A DNA stretch of 64,000 nucleotides from Acidobacteriota bacterium (GTDB taxonomy: Bacteria; Acidobacteriota; Terriglobia; Acidiferrales; UBA7541), in the NCBI GenBank assembly GCA_003224085.1, contig QHYK01000071.1, forward strand, positions 95,439 through 159,438, in the 5' to 3' direction. The stretch's first letter is position 1, and each line of letters begins with the position of its first letter. Of this stretch, positions 34,777-44,695 are shown piece after piece. The notes under the pieces are model-generated. The model saw nothing but the letters and a program-made list of their open reading frames with translations. It had not been told where the DNA came from and searched no databases. Position numbers and translations under genes: made by a program.

Positions 34777-37683
34777 ATGAGCGACGCGAATCAAGTCCGA
34801 ATCAACGAGTTGGCGCGCGAACTGGAGGTCAAAGCCAAAGCGATCATTGACCTTCTGTCCGGTTTTGGTGTCACCGAAAAAAAAACACACTCGAGCTCGA
34901 TTCCCGCCGACGTCGCTGAGAAAGTAAGAAACAGGATTCAGGGCGTTGCCGAAGCCGAGGCCCAGGCGGAGGCCGCCGCCAAAACCGAAAAGGAAGCGAA
35001 GGAGGCTGCCGCGAAAGCCGCGCGAATGAAACCTGCCGTGCCGGTGGCGCCTCCGCAAGCCCGTGTGGCCACAGGTCCGGCAGTGACGAAACCTGTTGTC
35101 CCGGGTGCGCCAATTTCTTCGGCAATCAAGCCGGCAGCTCCAGCAACTCACGCGGCCCCTGTTCCAAGCGCCGCGCCTGCGGCTCCGAAAACCATTCCGA
35201 AGGAGCCTGCAGGCGCGCCAACCGTTGCGAAGCCGGCAACGCCTTCCACGGCTCCGACACCGATTCGTCCTGCGGCTACGCCCGCACAGCCTGGAACTGC
35301 GCCTGCTAGGCCGACGGCGGCGGCTCCGGCGGGGTCGCTACCTTCTGGGGCGAGGCCAGCAGCAGCATCTGCCACCGGCGCTGCGCCGTCACGACCCGGT
35401 GCGCCGACACGCCCGGGTGTACCATTGCGCCCAACAGCGCCGGCGCGGCCCACGGGAAACCGAGGTCCCCTGCCGACAGGAAACCGCGGGCCGTTACCCG
35501 ACATCTCCCGCGAGCGTCCAAGTGGCCCGCGGCCTGGACAGCCGATTCGTCCCCAGCCCGGGCAGGGCAGGCCAATGGGCCGGCAAGGCGCTCCGGGCGC
35601 AGGGCCGGCGCGGCCATTTGAGCACCGGAGAGGGCCGCTCCCGACCGGAACAAGACCTGGGCCGCGCACGCCCGGCAGGCCCGGGATGTTACCGCCGTTG
35701 CCGGAAAAACTTCCACCAAAAGCGGAGCCCGGTAAACCGCTTTACGCACGCAAGGCTCCACCGCGTCAGCGCCCGGCCATTGATAAGCGCGAGATCGAAG
35801 GAGAGCGCAAGCTGCATCCGACGCGCCTGCGTCAGGGGGCTGGCCGGGGTGCCACGGCTGCCGCAGTAATCGCTCCGCCGGAGCCACGCCCGCCGCGCGA
35901 AGTCACCATCACGGAGGGCATCACGATTCGCGAGCTGGCGGAAAAGCTTGACGTGCGCGCAAAGGATCTATTGAAAACGTTGTTGGACAGGGGCGTATTC
36001 GCGAGCATCAACCAGGCACTTGATGTGCCCACGGCGACGACGCTAGCGGAAGCATTCAGCGGCGTAGTGAGCGTGGTGTCGCTCGAAGAAGAAATGGTTC
36101 TCGAGGTTGCCAAGGAAGAGACCAAGGAAAGTTTGAAGCCGCGGCCCCCCGTCGTGACCGTAATGGGGCATGTAGACCACGGAAAAACGAGCTTGCTCGA
36201 CGCGATTCGCGAAGCGGACGTGGCCGGTGGCGAAGCCGGCGGAATCACGCAGCATATCGGTGCGTACAAAGTCGTGGTGAACGACCGCAGCGTCGTTTTC
36301 GTGGATACACCGGGCCACGAAGCGTTCACCCGGATGCGTTCGCGCGGCGCGAAAGTGACGGACATTGTCGTGCTGGTGGTAGCCGCCGATGACGGTGTCA
36401 TGCCGCAAACCAAAGAGGCCATTGACCACGCCAAGGCCGCGAACGTGCCGATCGTTGTGGCGATCAACAAAATGGACAAGCCGGAAGCACAGCCGGAGCG
36501 CGTGAAGCGGCAGCTGTCGGATTTGGGCCTGATGGTCGCGGAGTGGGGCGGGAACACGGAATTTGTCGAGGTTTCCGCCAAGAAGAAGACGGGCATCGAC
36601 AAACTGCTGGAAACGATACTGGTCCTTGCAGAGCTTCGCGATCTCAAAGCGAATCCCGATGCCCCGGCAAGCGGCACGGTGCTGGAATCGCGCGTGGACA
36701 AGGGACGCGGCCCCGTGGCCACAGTGCTGGTGCAGAACGGCACGCTCAACGCGGGAGACTTCTTCATCTGCGGCTCGGTATTCGGCAAAGTGCGCGCGAT
36801 GTTTGACGATCGCGGTCGCGCGGTGAAAAGCGCTCCTCCCTCGACGCCGGTCGAAGTCTTGGGATTACAGGGTGTGCCGGAAGCAGGCGATCACTTCCAG
36901 GTGACCGACGAAGCCAAGGCGCGCCACATCGTGGAATACCGTCAGAGCAAGCAACGCGACGCGGCGATGGCGCGCAGCAGCGGAGGGCGCATCACGCTGG
37001 ACCAGCTCCACGAGCAACTCAAGGCCGGCGAGATCAAAGAGCTGCCGATTGTCATCAAGGCGGACGTGCAAGGGTCCGTGGAAGTGCTCAGCGAAATGCT
37101 GCCGAAACTTTCCACCGAGCAGGTGAAGTTGAAGATTATCGGTTCGGGCGTGGGCGCGGTCACGGAAAACGATGTGCTGCTGGCGTCAGCTTCTGGAGCG
37201 ATTATCATCGCCTTCGGGGTGAGGCCGGACCGCAAGGCCGCGGACCTGGCGCAGCAAGAACACGTGGACATCCGCACGCACAACATCATTTACGAAGTTT
37301 CGGACGAAATTAAGAAGGCCATGGAAGGCCTGCTCGAGCCCGTCATCACAGAAATGTATCTGGGTCGCGCCGAAGTGCGGAATACCTTCCGAGTGAAGGG
37401 CGCGGGGACGGTGGCCGGCTGCTACGTGGTTGACGGAATTCTCAAGCGCGACGCGCAGGTGCGTGTCGTCCGCGATGGCCCCGTAATTTACACGTCGAAA
37501 CTCAGCTCGCTGAAAAGGTTCAAGGACGACGTCAACGAAGTGCGTACTGGTTTCGAATGTGGCGCGGGCGTGGCCAACTTCAACGACATCAAGGTCGGCG
37601 ACGTCCTGGAATGCTTCAGCGTCACCAAAATGAGCGCTGCGGAAGCTGCCGGGCAGGCCGGTGGGCCTTCCGCTAAAAGATAA
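34777..37683 (+). CDS. infB: Translation initiation factor IF-2
   Basis: A 968-residue GTPase that places initiator tRNA on the 30S subunit. An IF2_N module ([19 protein letters not shown]) opens the protein, then a very long Pro/Ala/Arg-rich linker (about residues 60-350) with PTG and RPG-type repeats, a second IF2_N module ([21 protein letters not shown]), and the G domain with G1 GHVDHGKT (464-471), G3 DTPGHEAF and G4 NKMD. Domains II, C1 and C2 complete it. The linker is longer than in E. coli IF-2 and probably disordered. Confidence 0.96.
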   Translation: MSDANQVRINELARELEVKAKAIIDLLSGFGVTEKKTHSSSIPADVAEKVRNRIQGVAEAEAQAEAAAKTEKEAKEAAAKAARMKPAVPVAPPQARVATGPAVTKPVVPGAPISSAIKPAAPATHAAPVPSAAPAAPKTIPKEPAGAPTVAKPATPSTAPTPIRPAATPAQPGTAPARPTAAAPAGSLPSGARPAAASATGAAPSRPGAPTRPGVPLRPTAPARPTGNRGPLPTGNRGPLPDISRERPSGPRPGQPIRPQPGQGRPMGRQGAPGAGPARPFEHRRGPLPTGTRPGPRTPGRPGMLPPLPEKLPPKAEPGKPLYARKAPPRQRPAIDKREIEGERKLHPTRLRQGAGRGATAAAVIAPPEPRPPREVTITEGITIRELAEKLDVRAKDLLKTLLDRGVFASINQALDVPTATTLAEAFSGVVSVVSLEEEMVLEVAKEETKESLKPRPPVVTVMGHVDHGKTSLLDAIREADVAGGEAGGITQHIGAYKVVVNDRSVVFVDTPGHEAFTRMRSRGAKVTDIVVLVVAADDGVMPQTKEAIDHAKAANVPIVVAINKMDKPEAQPERVKRQLSDLGLMVAEWGGNTEFVEVSAKKKTGIDKLLETILVLAELRDLKANPDAPASGTVLESRVDKGRGPVATVLVQNGTLNAGDFFICGSVFGKVRAMFDDRGRAVKSAPPSTPVEVLGLQGVPEAGDHFQVTDEAKARHIVEYRQSKQRDAAMARSSGGRITLDQLHEQLKAGEIKELPIVIKADVQGSVEVLSEMLPKLSTEQVKLKIIGSGVGAVTENDVLLASASGAIIIAFGVRPDRKAADLAQQEHVDIRTHNIIYEVSDEIKKAMEGLLEPVITEMYLGRAEVRNTFRVKGAGTVAGCYVVDGILKRDAQVRVVRDGPVIYTSKLSSLKRFKDDVNEVRTGFECGAGVANFNDIKVGDVLECFSVTKMSAAEAAGQAGGPSAKR

Positions 37684-37710
37684 ACCGCCAGAGTTTCCCC
37701 GGAGCCGCAG

Positions 37711-37992
37711 ATGCCCGTCGGCTTGCTTACCCTCGAGCTGCATATCCCCGATGCGCAATCGCTGAAGGACAAGCGCCAAGTGTTGCGCAGCTTGAAGGAC
37801 CGGCTGAGGCGGGATTTCAATGTGGCGGTGGCGGAGTTGGACCATCACGACACCTGGCAACGTTCAGTGGTAGGTGTGGTGACGATTTCGAACGAAGAGA
37901 AGCACGTGAACGAGGTGCTGCAGAAGGTTTTGGACGAGGCGGACGGCATTCTCGGCTCGATTCTGATCCACCAGGCCGTGGAGATTATTTAG
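37711..37992 (+). CDS. ylxP: DUF503 (YlxP-like) protein
   Basis: A 93-residue protein of the YlxP/DUF503 family: LTLELHIPDAQSLKDKRQVLRSLKDRLRRDFNV is typical, then VAVAELDHHDTWQ and NEVLQKVLDEADGI. It is usually encoded between infB and rbfA, as here, and may help ribosome assembly or RNA binding. Spaced 28 bases after infB. Confidence 0.9.
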   Translation: MPVGLLTLELHIPDAQSLKDKRQVLRSLKDRLRRDFNVAVAELDHHDTWQRSVVGVVTISNEEKHVNEVLQKVLDEADGILGSILIHQAVEII

Positions 37993-38044
37993 AAGGCGCG
38001 GCAGGAATGGCAGCGCAGAATATCTAAGTCGTCGCAAAAACGCC

Positions 38045-38452
38045 ATGAGCTCAACCAATCATCGTCACGAACGCGTGGGCGAAGAAATTGCCCACGAAAT
38101 CAACGCCATGCTGGCCGGAGAATTGAAAGACCCGCGCTTGGAAGGCAGCATTATTGCGAGCGAAGTTCGCGTGCAGCCGGACATGAAGCACGCGCGCGTG
38201 TTTATCAGCGTGAAAGGCACAAGCGAGGAGCAAGCCGAGGCGATCAAAGCGCTCGAGCATGCTGCAGGATTCATTCGTCACGAACTAGTGGAGCGCCTGC
38301 AACTTCGGCGGCTCCCTGAATTGCACTTTGCATTGGACCTTTCTGAGGAGCGCGTCGAGCACATCGAGCAGCTGCTGAGGGAAGCGAAGAAGGGCGAGCC
38401 GGTGCGCAAAGTGTTAAGGAAGAAGGACAAGCCATCCAGGATGGAGAAATAG
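38045..38452 (+). CDS. rbfA: 30S ribosome-binding factor RbfA
   Basis: A 135-residue KH-fold factor that binds the immature 30S subunit, needed for 16S rRNA 5' processing and cold growth. RHERVGEEIAHEINAMLAGELKDPRLEGSIIASEVRVQPDMKHARVFISVKG is a full match to the family in order, ending in LPELHFALDLSEERVEHIEQLL. The tail PVRKVLRKKDKPSRMEK is short and basic. It follows ylxP by 52 bases. Confidence 0.95.
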   Translation: MSSTNHRHERVGEEIAHEINAMLAGELKDPRLEGSIIASEVRVQPDMKHARVFISVKGTSEEQAEAIKALEHAAGFIRHELVERLQLRRLPELHFALDLSEERVEHIEQLLREAKKGEPVRKVLRKKDKPSRMEK

Positions 38453-38616
38453 ATAGCTCTCAGTAGTCTTTTTCAGTTCCCAGTTGTAAGTCATAGGTAC
38501 TAAGTCGAGCAAGCAAAGAAGGCTACTTTTTTCGCAAACGCAGTTCCGCAGTTTGGGCGGTCGCACTGTTTTACCTACAACTTAAATCCGGAGACTTAAG
38601 ACCAAGAACTCAGCGC
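38453..38616. other. Spacer between rbfA and truB
   Basis: About 160 bases without an ORF. It is richer in A/T than the genes around it and contains no clear terminator or RNA gene. A separate truB promoter could lie here. Confidence 0.3.
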
Positions 38617-39591
38617 ATGCCACACCAGCCACAACCGGTGCCGTTTGACGGCGCGCTCGTCATCAACAAGCCACAAGGAAAGACATCGCACGATGTGGTG
38701 GATGCAGTACGGCACCTGGCGGGTTTCCGACAGATCGGGCATTTGGGCACCCTGGATCCACTGGGAACGGGAGTTCTCGTGTTGCTTCTGGGACGAGCTA
38801 CGCGGCTGGTGCAGTTCTACTCGGGCAGGAGAAAGCGTTATACGGCCGGTTTCCGTTTCGGATTTGCCACCGACACTTATGATTCCGACGGAGAAGCGCA
38901 GGGCCCGGACGCAGCGCCGATGCTTGATGCTGCGATCCTCCAGAAGCTTGCGGCCGAGCGTGTCGGGCCCTTCGAACAAATGCCACCAGCGTTTTCCGCG
39001 AAGAAAGTAGGAGGCCGGCCCGCGTATGAGTTCGCACGTAAAAAAAAAGAAGTCGAGCTGAAGCCCGTCCAAGTGGAAATCTACGAATACAAACTGACGG
39101 GAACCGAGGGAAGCATCGCGCGTTTTGTCATCGAATGTTCTTCCGGCACATACATCCGTTCGCTTGCGGACGAAATGGGGCAGAAATTGGGTTGCGGCGC
39201 GCATCTCGCGGAAATCACGCGCACGGCGGTGGGGGAATTTTCCATCGAGCAGGCGATCACGCTGGAGGAACTTGCAGAAGCTAGCCGGGCGGGCCGATTC
39301 GCGAACTTCCTAATCAAAATGGAGAACCTGCTGCCGAATTTTCCGTGCGTCAATGTTTTGCCGGTGATCGAAAAACGCGTGCGGCACGGCTCGAAGTTCA
39401 GCATCTCCGTTTCTCAATTACGGGCGGGAAGGATGGAGCCTCCTCCCGGAGCGACGACAGAACTCGACGGCGGGCCGCCAAAAGCACCGCGGCTGCGCGT
39501 CTTCAACCAGCAAGACAAGTTGATTGCCATTGCCGAAGCGGTCGTGCCGCGAACCTACCAGCCGCTCGTCGTGTTCGAACCGCTGCCTTAG
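38617..39591 (+). CDS. truB: tRNA pseudouridine(55) synthase TruB
   Basis: A 324-residue enzyme that isomerises U55 in the T-loop of tRNAs. The catalytic Asp47 lies in IGHLGTLDPLGTGVLVLLLG. LVINKPQGKTSHDVVD near the N-terminus and AFSAKKVGGRPAYEFARK are also family motifs. The C-terminal 90 residues form a PUA-like part (residues about 245-324). ATG 38617 starts at MPHQPQPVPFDG. It ends seven bases before the stop of the convergent secretin gene. Confidence 0.95.
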   Translation: MPHQPQPVPFDGALVINKPQGKTSHDVVDAVRHLAGFRQIGHLGTLDPLGTGVLVLLLGRATRLVQFYSGRRKRYTAGFRFGFATDTYDSDGEAQGPDAAPMLDAAILQKLAAERVGPFEQMPPAFSAKKVGGRPAYEFARKKKEVELKPVQVEIYEYKLTGTEGSIARFVIECSSGTYIRSLADEMGQKLGCGAHLAEITRTAVGEFSIEQAITLEELAEASRAGRFANFLIKMENLLPNFPCVNVLPVIEKRVRHGSKFSISVSQLRAGRMEPPPGATTELDGGPPKAPRLRVFNQQDKLIAIAEAVVPRTYQPLVVFEPLP

Positions 39592-39597
39592 CCATGC

Positions 39598-42500
39598 TTA
39601 TGGCTGTTGAGGTGGTGGTTGAGGGTGAGGTTGTTGAGGCTCTGGTTGTGGCGGTTGCTGTTGCAGCGGCTGTTGCTGAAGCGGGGGCTGAGGCTGAGGT
39701 GGTGGTGGCTGTGGCAATGTAGGCGCAGGAGTCCCGCGAAATCCCGGAGTGGAGCTGTGGCCGATATCGCCGCGGCCGGCGTAAATCGTCCGCGTGAGAT
39801 GATCGGCAAGCCGCAGCCTCCGCGGAGTCACCACGATAAGCAGTTCGGTATCTTGCAGGGATTTGCTTTTTGAACGGAAGGCATACCTCACGCCCGGGAT
39901 TTCCGCAAAGCCCGGCAATCCGGCAATAGAGCGGGTCTCCTCATTGTCAGCCATGCCGGTAATGAGTGTTGGCTGGTTTTCTTTCAGGCGCACGGTTTGC
40001 GACAACGTGCGATTCGAAAGAATGGGGATGCCGTTCACATTGGTGCCGGAAAGCGCGCGGATCTCGAACTCCAGTTGCAGGGTAACTTCGTTATTCGAAT
40101 GAAGTGTAGGCGTGGCTTTGATTTTCAAGCCGAGGTCCACATATTCGGAGGCCGGGTATGGCTGCTGCGCGACGCCCGGAGCCACGCCGCCGGAAGACAG
40201 ATTCGCCGAAACCACGGTGACATCTCCGGCTGCCCCAGACACATCATTGGCAATCGCCACCTCGGGAAATCCTCCGGCTGCGAAAGTGCCCGCAACGATT
40301 GCGGTTGGTGTCGAGCCGGAAGGCCCTGCCGGAGGCTCGACGGCCAAGCTGAACAGCCCTGCGCCAAGGCCCGCGAACACTCGAAACGTATTGGCCCCAG
40401 CGCTTGTCACCGCTATATCCGCGTGGCCATCTTGATTGAAGTCGGCGATAGCCACCCCGGTAGGAGAGGACGCAGCAGCCAAAGGCGAACCGGTGGCAGC
40501 GGTGAAAGTGGCGTCCCCGTTGTTCAGCAGGATGCTGACGGTAGCATCGGTTTGGTTCACCACGGCGAGGTCCGGTTTGGCGTCGCCGTTCAGGTCGCCG
40601 GCGGAAATCGCAACCGGGCCCTTGCCCGAAGATACCGGCGAGCCCGAAGCCTCCGTGAATGTGCCGTCCCCTCTGCCTAGGAGAACGGTCACGTTGTTGG
40701 TTGTTTGATTGACGATGGCCAAGTCCTGGTTCCCGTCGCCATTGAAGTCATTCTGAACGACAGCGACGGGGCCCTGCTCCGCGGCACTAACCGGCGTCAA
40801 CGTAAACTCCTTTTGTGCAGTTAAAGGAGCGGCACTGGAATCCGTGACCGTTATTGTGAAAGGAAAGCTTATTCCCGGCGTCGCAGGCGCCGGAGTTCCC
40901 GTAATTTCTCCGGTCTTCGCATTCAAACTCAGCCCAGTGGGAAGCGAGCCGGAAGAAACGCTCCAAGTAAGAGTGCCGGTTCCTCCGGTAGCGGTCAGCA
41001 TCTGGTCGTAAGGCGTTCCGATGCTTCCGTTGGGAAGCTCGGCCGTGGAAATCGCGAAGGTCGGAGCGGTGGTACTGATCGTGATGCTGAGAGCAGTTGT
41101 GGCGGAATTCGGAGGGTTGGCGGAGTCCCTGGCATTGACCATGAAGGCCGAAGTTCCCGCCGCCGTGGGCGTGCCGGTAATGGCCCCCGTCGTGGCATTC
41201 AAACTGAGGCCTGCCGGGAGGGTTCCTGTTGCTAGACTCCAGGTCACTGCCGCGGTTCCTCCCATCGATTGCAATTGGGCGCTGTAAGGAGCGGAGGAAT
41301 TCAAAACACCGTCGGGCAGTGAAGTAGTGGCGATGGCCAATTGTCTCGACAGGAAAAATGTGAAACTCGGAGTAGTCGGAAAGGTGCCGTCTCCCCTGCC
41401 AAGAAAAATAGAAATCGAGTCATCCCCCTCATTGACCACGGCGAAATCCTGTTTCCCGTCGCCATTGAAATCTCCGGTGGCAATTGCCGTGGGGTTGAAC
41501 CCGACGGGAATCGCGACGGGTTTCTGGAACGTGCCGTCGCAGTTGCTGAGGAGCACATCCACTGCATTCGCGAGAGGATCACTGGCGAGCAGGTCGTGGC
41601 ATCCGCTGCTGGTGAACGTCGCTGAGGCGATTCCAGGATGGGTTGACGGAGGTGCCGTGCGAGCTGTTCCCAAGGAAATGGGTGAACCCGTGGCTTGCGC
41701 AAATGTTCCTTGCGTGGAGTTTTGACCCAGCAGAATCGTCGCCGAGTTATCGATCTCATTCACAGCGGCGAGGTCGAGAGAACCGTTATTCAGAAAATCC
41801 GCGGCTACCAGGGCAATGGGGCCAGTCCCGGCAGCGTACGACGTGCTGGGGAAAGGATTGTTCGCTGCGCCGAGGCTTGGCGCAAAGCCCGAAGTGCCCA
41901 GACTGCCGGAGAGCAACGAGAGCGAGACGGGGTATCGCTGGCCCACAAAGAAAGTGGCGGGCTTGCCGTCCTGCGCGCGCAAGAGAACCTGGCGGCCGCT
42001 CTGCACCAGCGAGAGCGCATCGGAAAAGTCCGCCGCCGCAGAGGGAAGAGTCAGGAGGAACGTGGATTTGCCGCCTCCCACGGCGACGAGGGGAGGGATG
42101 AGGGAACTGATCGAAGTTCCGCCTCCGGTTGCGGCACTTCCAAAGATTCCGGCCAGGAGCGATTCGAGAGCAGTCAAGTTGCTTGCGTTGATCACTTGGC
42201 TCAGCAAATTGGGCGGGAGAGCGATCATCCTATAACTTGTAGGAGGCTCGATGCCCAGCTTCCTTGCGGTGTTGCGGTCAACTTCGAGCAGCTCGATTTC
42301 CAACATCAATTCTCCGCGCGCCCTTTCGATTTGTTGAATAAGAGCGCCGGCGAGAGCCAGCCGCTCCGGAGTGTCGCGCATGGTGATGGCGTGGCTACCC
42401 GAGTCGAGATCAATGCGCGTGGAAGCCGTGATATCGCGCAGGATGCGTACAACTTCCGTGGCCTCCTCGGAACTGATGGCGGAAGAAAGAGGAAACGTCT

Positions 42501-43245
42501 GCTCGGCTTCCAAATCGTATTGCCTGCGTTTTTCCGGATTGTCTGCTGCGACAAACATCAGCGTGGCATTCACCGGGCGCCAGAAGGTCCCGGTTTGAGC
42601 TGCAAGGATGGTGACCGCGTTGTTGAAGTCCACGTCGCTCACGTTCAATCGAACGTTTCTCACGACCAGGTCAGGATCGAAAGTGGCCCGGACGCCAAAC
42701 ATGGCCGCGAGTTGTTCGTAGACCGTTTTTGTGTCGCCCCGCAGATCGACATGGTGCTTTCCCGGCTGCGGCTTCAACCGGGGCAGCCCGGGAATTTCCG
42801 GGGCGGCTTTCGGCCCAGTTTCATCCGCCATGCTCTTGATTTGCCGCAACCGTTCCAAAACGATGGAGTTCGTAGGATCAATCGCCAGCGCAGCAGCAAG
42901 GTCTTCGGTGGCCTGATCAAAACGGCTGGCAAGCGCGTCCCGCTCTGCTGCGTCGGTGTAAGAACGGACCAATTTCCCCCGCAGCGCCTCAGCGCGCGCC
43001 GCATAGCTGAGGTCCTGTGGAGCATACCGCGCAGCTTCTTCGTAATCAGCAAGCGCCTCCTCCGGACGGCCAGCCGCCTCAGCTTTTTCGCCCTGTTCGG
43101 CGGCTTTGCGCGAGCGCTTGAGATCGGGCTTCACCCGTTGGGGGTAGGCTTGCGGAGTGGCTGGCGGCGATTGAGCGGAGCAGATCGGTGAAAAAAGGAG
43201 GAAACCCGAGAGGATCAGCGACAAGGCTTGGCGAGGTGTGGCCAT
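39598..43245 (-). CDS. Secretin (GspD/PilQ-like) with inserted beta-propeller and Ig-like domains
   Basis: A 1215-residue outer-membrane channel protein. Residues 1-24 are a signal peptide, 40-130 TPR-like, 163-235 a secretin N-domain (HHVDLRGDTKTVYEQLAAMF), 247-308 a further N-module (FPLSSAISSEEATEVVRILR). The secretin core begins at 309 (ARGELMLEIELLEVDRNTARKLGIE) to TFFVGQRYPVSL (431-442). After residue 470 it is interrupted until about 1033, where it resumes with YVDLGLKIKATPTLHSNNEV and LITGMADNEETRS ... ELLIVVTPRRLR. The insert has seven FG-GAP-type blades (476-625 and 824-1018, for example DFNGDGNQDLAIVN) split by two He_PIG/Ig-like domains (633-722, 728-817). A Pro/Gln tail (1175-1215) ends it. 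ATG 43245 is chosen for the signal peptide. Confidence 0.88.
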   Translation of the reverse strand: MATPRQALSLILSGFLLFSPICSAQSPPATPQAYPQRVKPDLKRSRKAAEQGEKAEAAGRPEEALADYEEAARYAPQDLSYAARAEALRGKLVRSYTDAAERDALASRFDQATEDLAAALAIDPTNSIVLERLRQIKSMADETGPKAAPEIPGLPRLKPQPGKHHVDLRGDTKTVYEQLAAMFGVRATFDPDLVVRNVRLNVSDVDFNNAVTILAAQTGTFWRPVNATLMFVAADNPEKRRQYDLEAEQTFPLSSAISSEEATEVVRILRDITASTRIDLDSGSHAITMRDTPERLALAGALIQQIERARGELMLEIELLEVDRNTARKLGIEPPTSYRMIALPPNLLSQVINASNLTALESLLAGIFGSAATGGGTSISSLIPPLVAVGGGKSTFLLTLPSAAADFSDALSLVQSGRQVLLRAQDGKPATFFVGQRYPVSLSLLSGSLGTSGFAPSLGAANNPFPSTSYAAGTGPIALVAADFLNNGSLDLAAVNEIDNSATILLGQNSTQGTFAQATGSPISLGTARTAPPSTHPGIASATFTSSGCHDLLASDPLANAVDVLLSNCDGTFQKPVAIPVGFNPTAIATGDFNGDGKQDFAVVNEGDDSISIFLGRGDGTFPTTPSFTFFLSRQLAIATTSLPDGVLNSSAPYSAQLQSMGGTAAVTWSLATGTLPAGLSLNATTGAITGTPTAAGTSAFMVNARDSANPPNSATTALSITISTTAPTFAISTAELPNGSIGTPYDQMLTATGGTGTLTWSVSSGSLPTGLSLNAKTGEITGTPAPATPGISFPFTITVTDSSAAPLTAQKEFTLTPVSAAEQGPVAVVQNDFNGDGNQDLAIVNQTTNNVTVLLGRGDGTFTEASGSPVSSGKGPVAISAGDLNGDAKPDLAVVNQTDATVSILLNNGDATFTAATGSPLAAASSPTGVAIADFNQDGHADIAVTSAGANTFRVFAGLGAGLFSLAVEPPAGPSGSTPTAIVAGTFAAGGFPEVAIANDVSGAAGDVTVVSANLSSGGVAPGVAQQPYPASEYVDLGLKIKATPTLHSNNEVTLQLEFEIRALSGTNVNGIPILSNRTLSQTVRLKENQPTLITGMADNEETRSIAGLPGFAEIPGVRYAFRSKSKSLQDTELLIVVTPRRLRLADHLTRTIYAGRGDIGHSSTPGFRGTPAPTLPQPPPPQPQPPLQQQPLQQQPPQPEPQQPHPQPPPQQP

Positions 43246-43353
43246 GCGTAAGAGACAGAATAGCCTATTCCGCGTCCCGTGCTGCTGCCATGGAAATAGG
43301 ACTGAATTAGTCCGGTTGACCGGAAGGGCATGGGTAAGGTAAACTCGAATTTG

Positions 43354-43376
43354 TAGTTGCAAATGACTTACAACTA
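43354..43376. promoter_or_regulatory. Imperfect 23-bp palindrome upstream of FTR1 gene (candidate metal-regulator operator)
   Basis: Arms TAGTTG (43354-43359) and CAACTA (43371-43376) flank an 11-base centre that also pairs partly; nine of the eleven arm positions mirror on each side. It ends 17 bases before the FTR1 start, in the divergent promoter region shared with the secretin gene. The length is that of DtxR- or Fur-type sites, but it does not match the classical DtxR or Fur consensus. Role is inferred from position only. Confidence 0.4.
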
Positions 43377-43393
43377 GACCTACAGGACAACCC

Positions 43394-44656
43394 GTGCTTT
43401 CAGCATTTTTGATCGCGCTTCGCGAAGGGGTGGAAGCGGCACTTGTCGTCGGCATCATCCTGGTTTATCTCTCCCGCACCGCCCGCAGCCATTTGACGCA
43501 ATTGGTATGGTATGGCGTAGCGGCGGCCGCAGCTCTGAGCCTGATCGTGGCGGTGGGGCTGGAGCGCTGGCGCATCAGCGAAGACGGCTTCGGGGGGCTA
43601 ATGCTTCTTGTGGCCTCGGCCTTCGTGGTTACGATGATTGTATGGATGAACCGGGTTGCGCGCCACCTGAGGAAAGAGATTGAGGAAAAGGTGGAATCCT
43701 ACGCCGCACGGGCCGGAAAGGCCGCAGGCTGGGGGATTTTTCTCTTTGTATTCCTTATGGTCCTGCGCGAAGGCGTGGAGTTGGCGTTGATTCTGCGCGC
43801 CGTGGAACTTTCGACCGAAGGCTTGCAGACCTGGATTGGGACGATTGCCGGGATTGGAGCGGCTGTCGCGGTGGGCTTGTTCTTTTTCAAGGGCACGCTG
43901 CGCATTCCACTGCATCGCTTTTTCGCGGGCACGAGCGTGATTTTAATGCTTGTAGCGTTCCAACTGGCGCTGACAGGCTTGCACGAACTGAGCGAGGCGC
44001 GCTGGCTGCCTTCTAGCAAAGCGGAGATGGCGATTCTTGGGCCCATCGTGCGCAACGAGCTTTTCTTCTTCGTTTTTATTTTTGGTGCGGCCATGTTGCT
44101 GATTTTGCGGGAATGGCAGGCGGCTTCGCAGGCCAAAGCGGCAAGCGGGGCGGTGAACGATGCGGAAAAGCGCCTGCTGGAATCGCAAAACCGGCGGCAG
44201 CGCCACTGGATGATTGCGGCGGCGACGGCTTCTTTGACCGTAATCCTCGTTTTGACCGCGGATTTCATTTATGCGCGGGCGAATTCCGCGCCGCCCACGG
44301 CGCAGGTGATTGAGGCAGCGGGGGATGTTGTACGTGTTCCCGTCAGTCAAGTGCAGGACGGAACCATGCACCTTTTCACGGTGAACGCTGGTGGGCAATC
44401 AATGCGCTTCATGGTGATCAAGAAGCCAAATGGTTGGGGAGTGGCGCTGGATGCCTGCCGAATTTGCGGCGCGGAGGGCTACCGCCAGGATGGGCAAAAC
44501 GTGATTTGCCGCCACTGCGCTTCCGCGATTTACATTCCTTCGATTGGCAACCAGGGAGGCTGCAATCCCATCGGCGTGCCCGCGCACGTGGAGGAAAAAA
44601 ACATTGTGATCGACTTTACCGCTCTAGCTCAAGAGTCCAAGGAGATTCCACAGTAA
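43394..44656 (+). CDS. FTR1-family iron permease fused to DUF2318 domain
   Basis: A 420-residue inner-membrane protein. The N-terminal 270 residues form seven helices with two REGVE iron motifs (10-14 in ALREGVEAAL, 125-129 in VLREGVELAL). An eighth helix (about 275-300) leads to a C-terminal DUF2318 domain with CRICG (Cys355, Cys358) and CRHC pairs and a GGCNPIGVP end. In Campylobacter p19 and E. coli Fet-type systems FTR1 and DUF2318 proteins are separate; here they are one chain. Start is GTG 43394 with AGGA upstream. First gene of a four-gene iron operon. No P19/FetP iron-binding protein is encoded nearby. Confidence 0.88.
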   Translation: MLSAFLIALREGVEAALVVGIILVYLSRTARSHLTQLVWYGVAAAAALSLIVAVGLERWRISEDGFGGLMLLVASAFVVTMIVWMNRVARHLRKEIEEKVESYAARAGKAAGWGIFLFVFLMVLREGVELALILRAVELSTEGLQTWIGTIAGIGAAVAVGLFFFKGTLRIPLHRFFAGTSVILMLVAFQLALTGLHELSEARWLPSSKAEMAILGPIVRNELFFFVFIFGAAMLLILREWQAASQAKAASGAVNDAEKRLLESQNRRQRHWMIAAATASLTVILVLTADFIYARANSAPPTAQVIEAAGDVVRVPVSQVQDGTMHLFTVNAGGQSMRFMVIKKPNGWGVALDACRICGAEGYRQDGQNVICRHCASAIYIPSIGNQGGCNPIGVPAHVEEKNIVIDFTALAQESKEIPQ

Positions 44657-44695
44657 GGCGCGAAATAGGGCTTTGCTTGCGCGACGACTGATTCC

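Noticed and set aside
39598..39720. Repetitive CAG/CCA-like DNA, considered as a CRISPR or tandem array
   Set aside because: It is in-frame coding for the Pro/Gln tail; no spacer-repeat structure. No CRISPR array was seen anywhere in the window.
41695..43191. Long plus-strand frame inside the secretin gene
   Set aside because: Opposite strand to a clearly coding gene with domains; high GC leaves long shadow frames.
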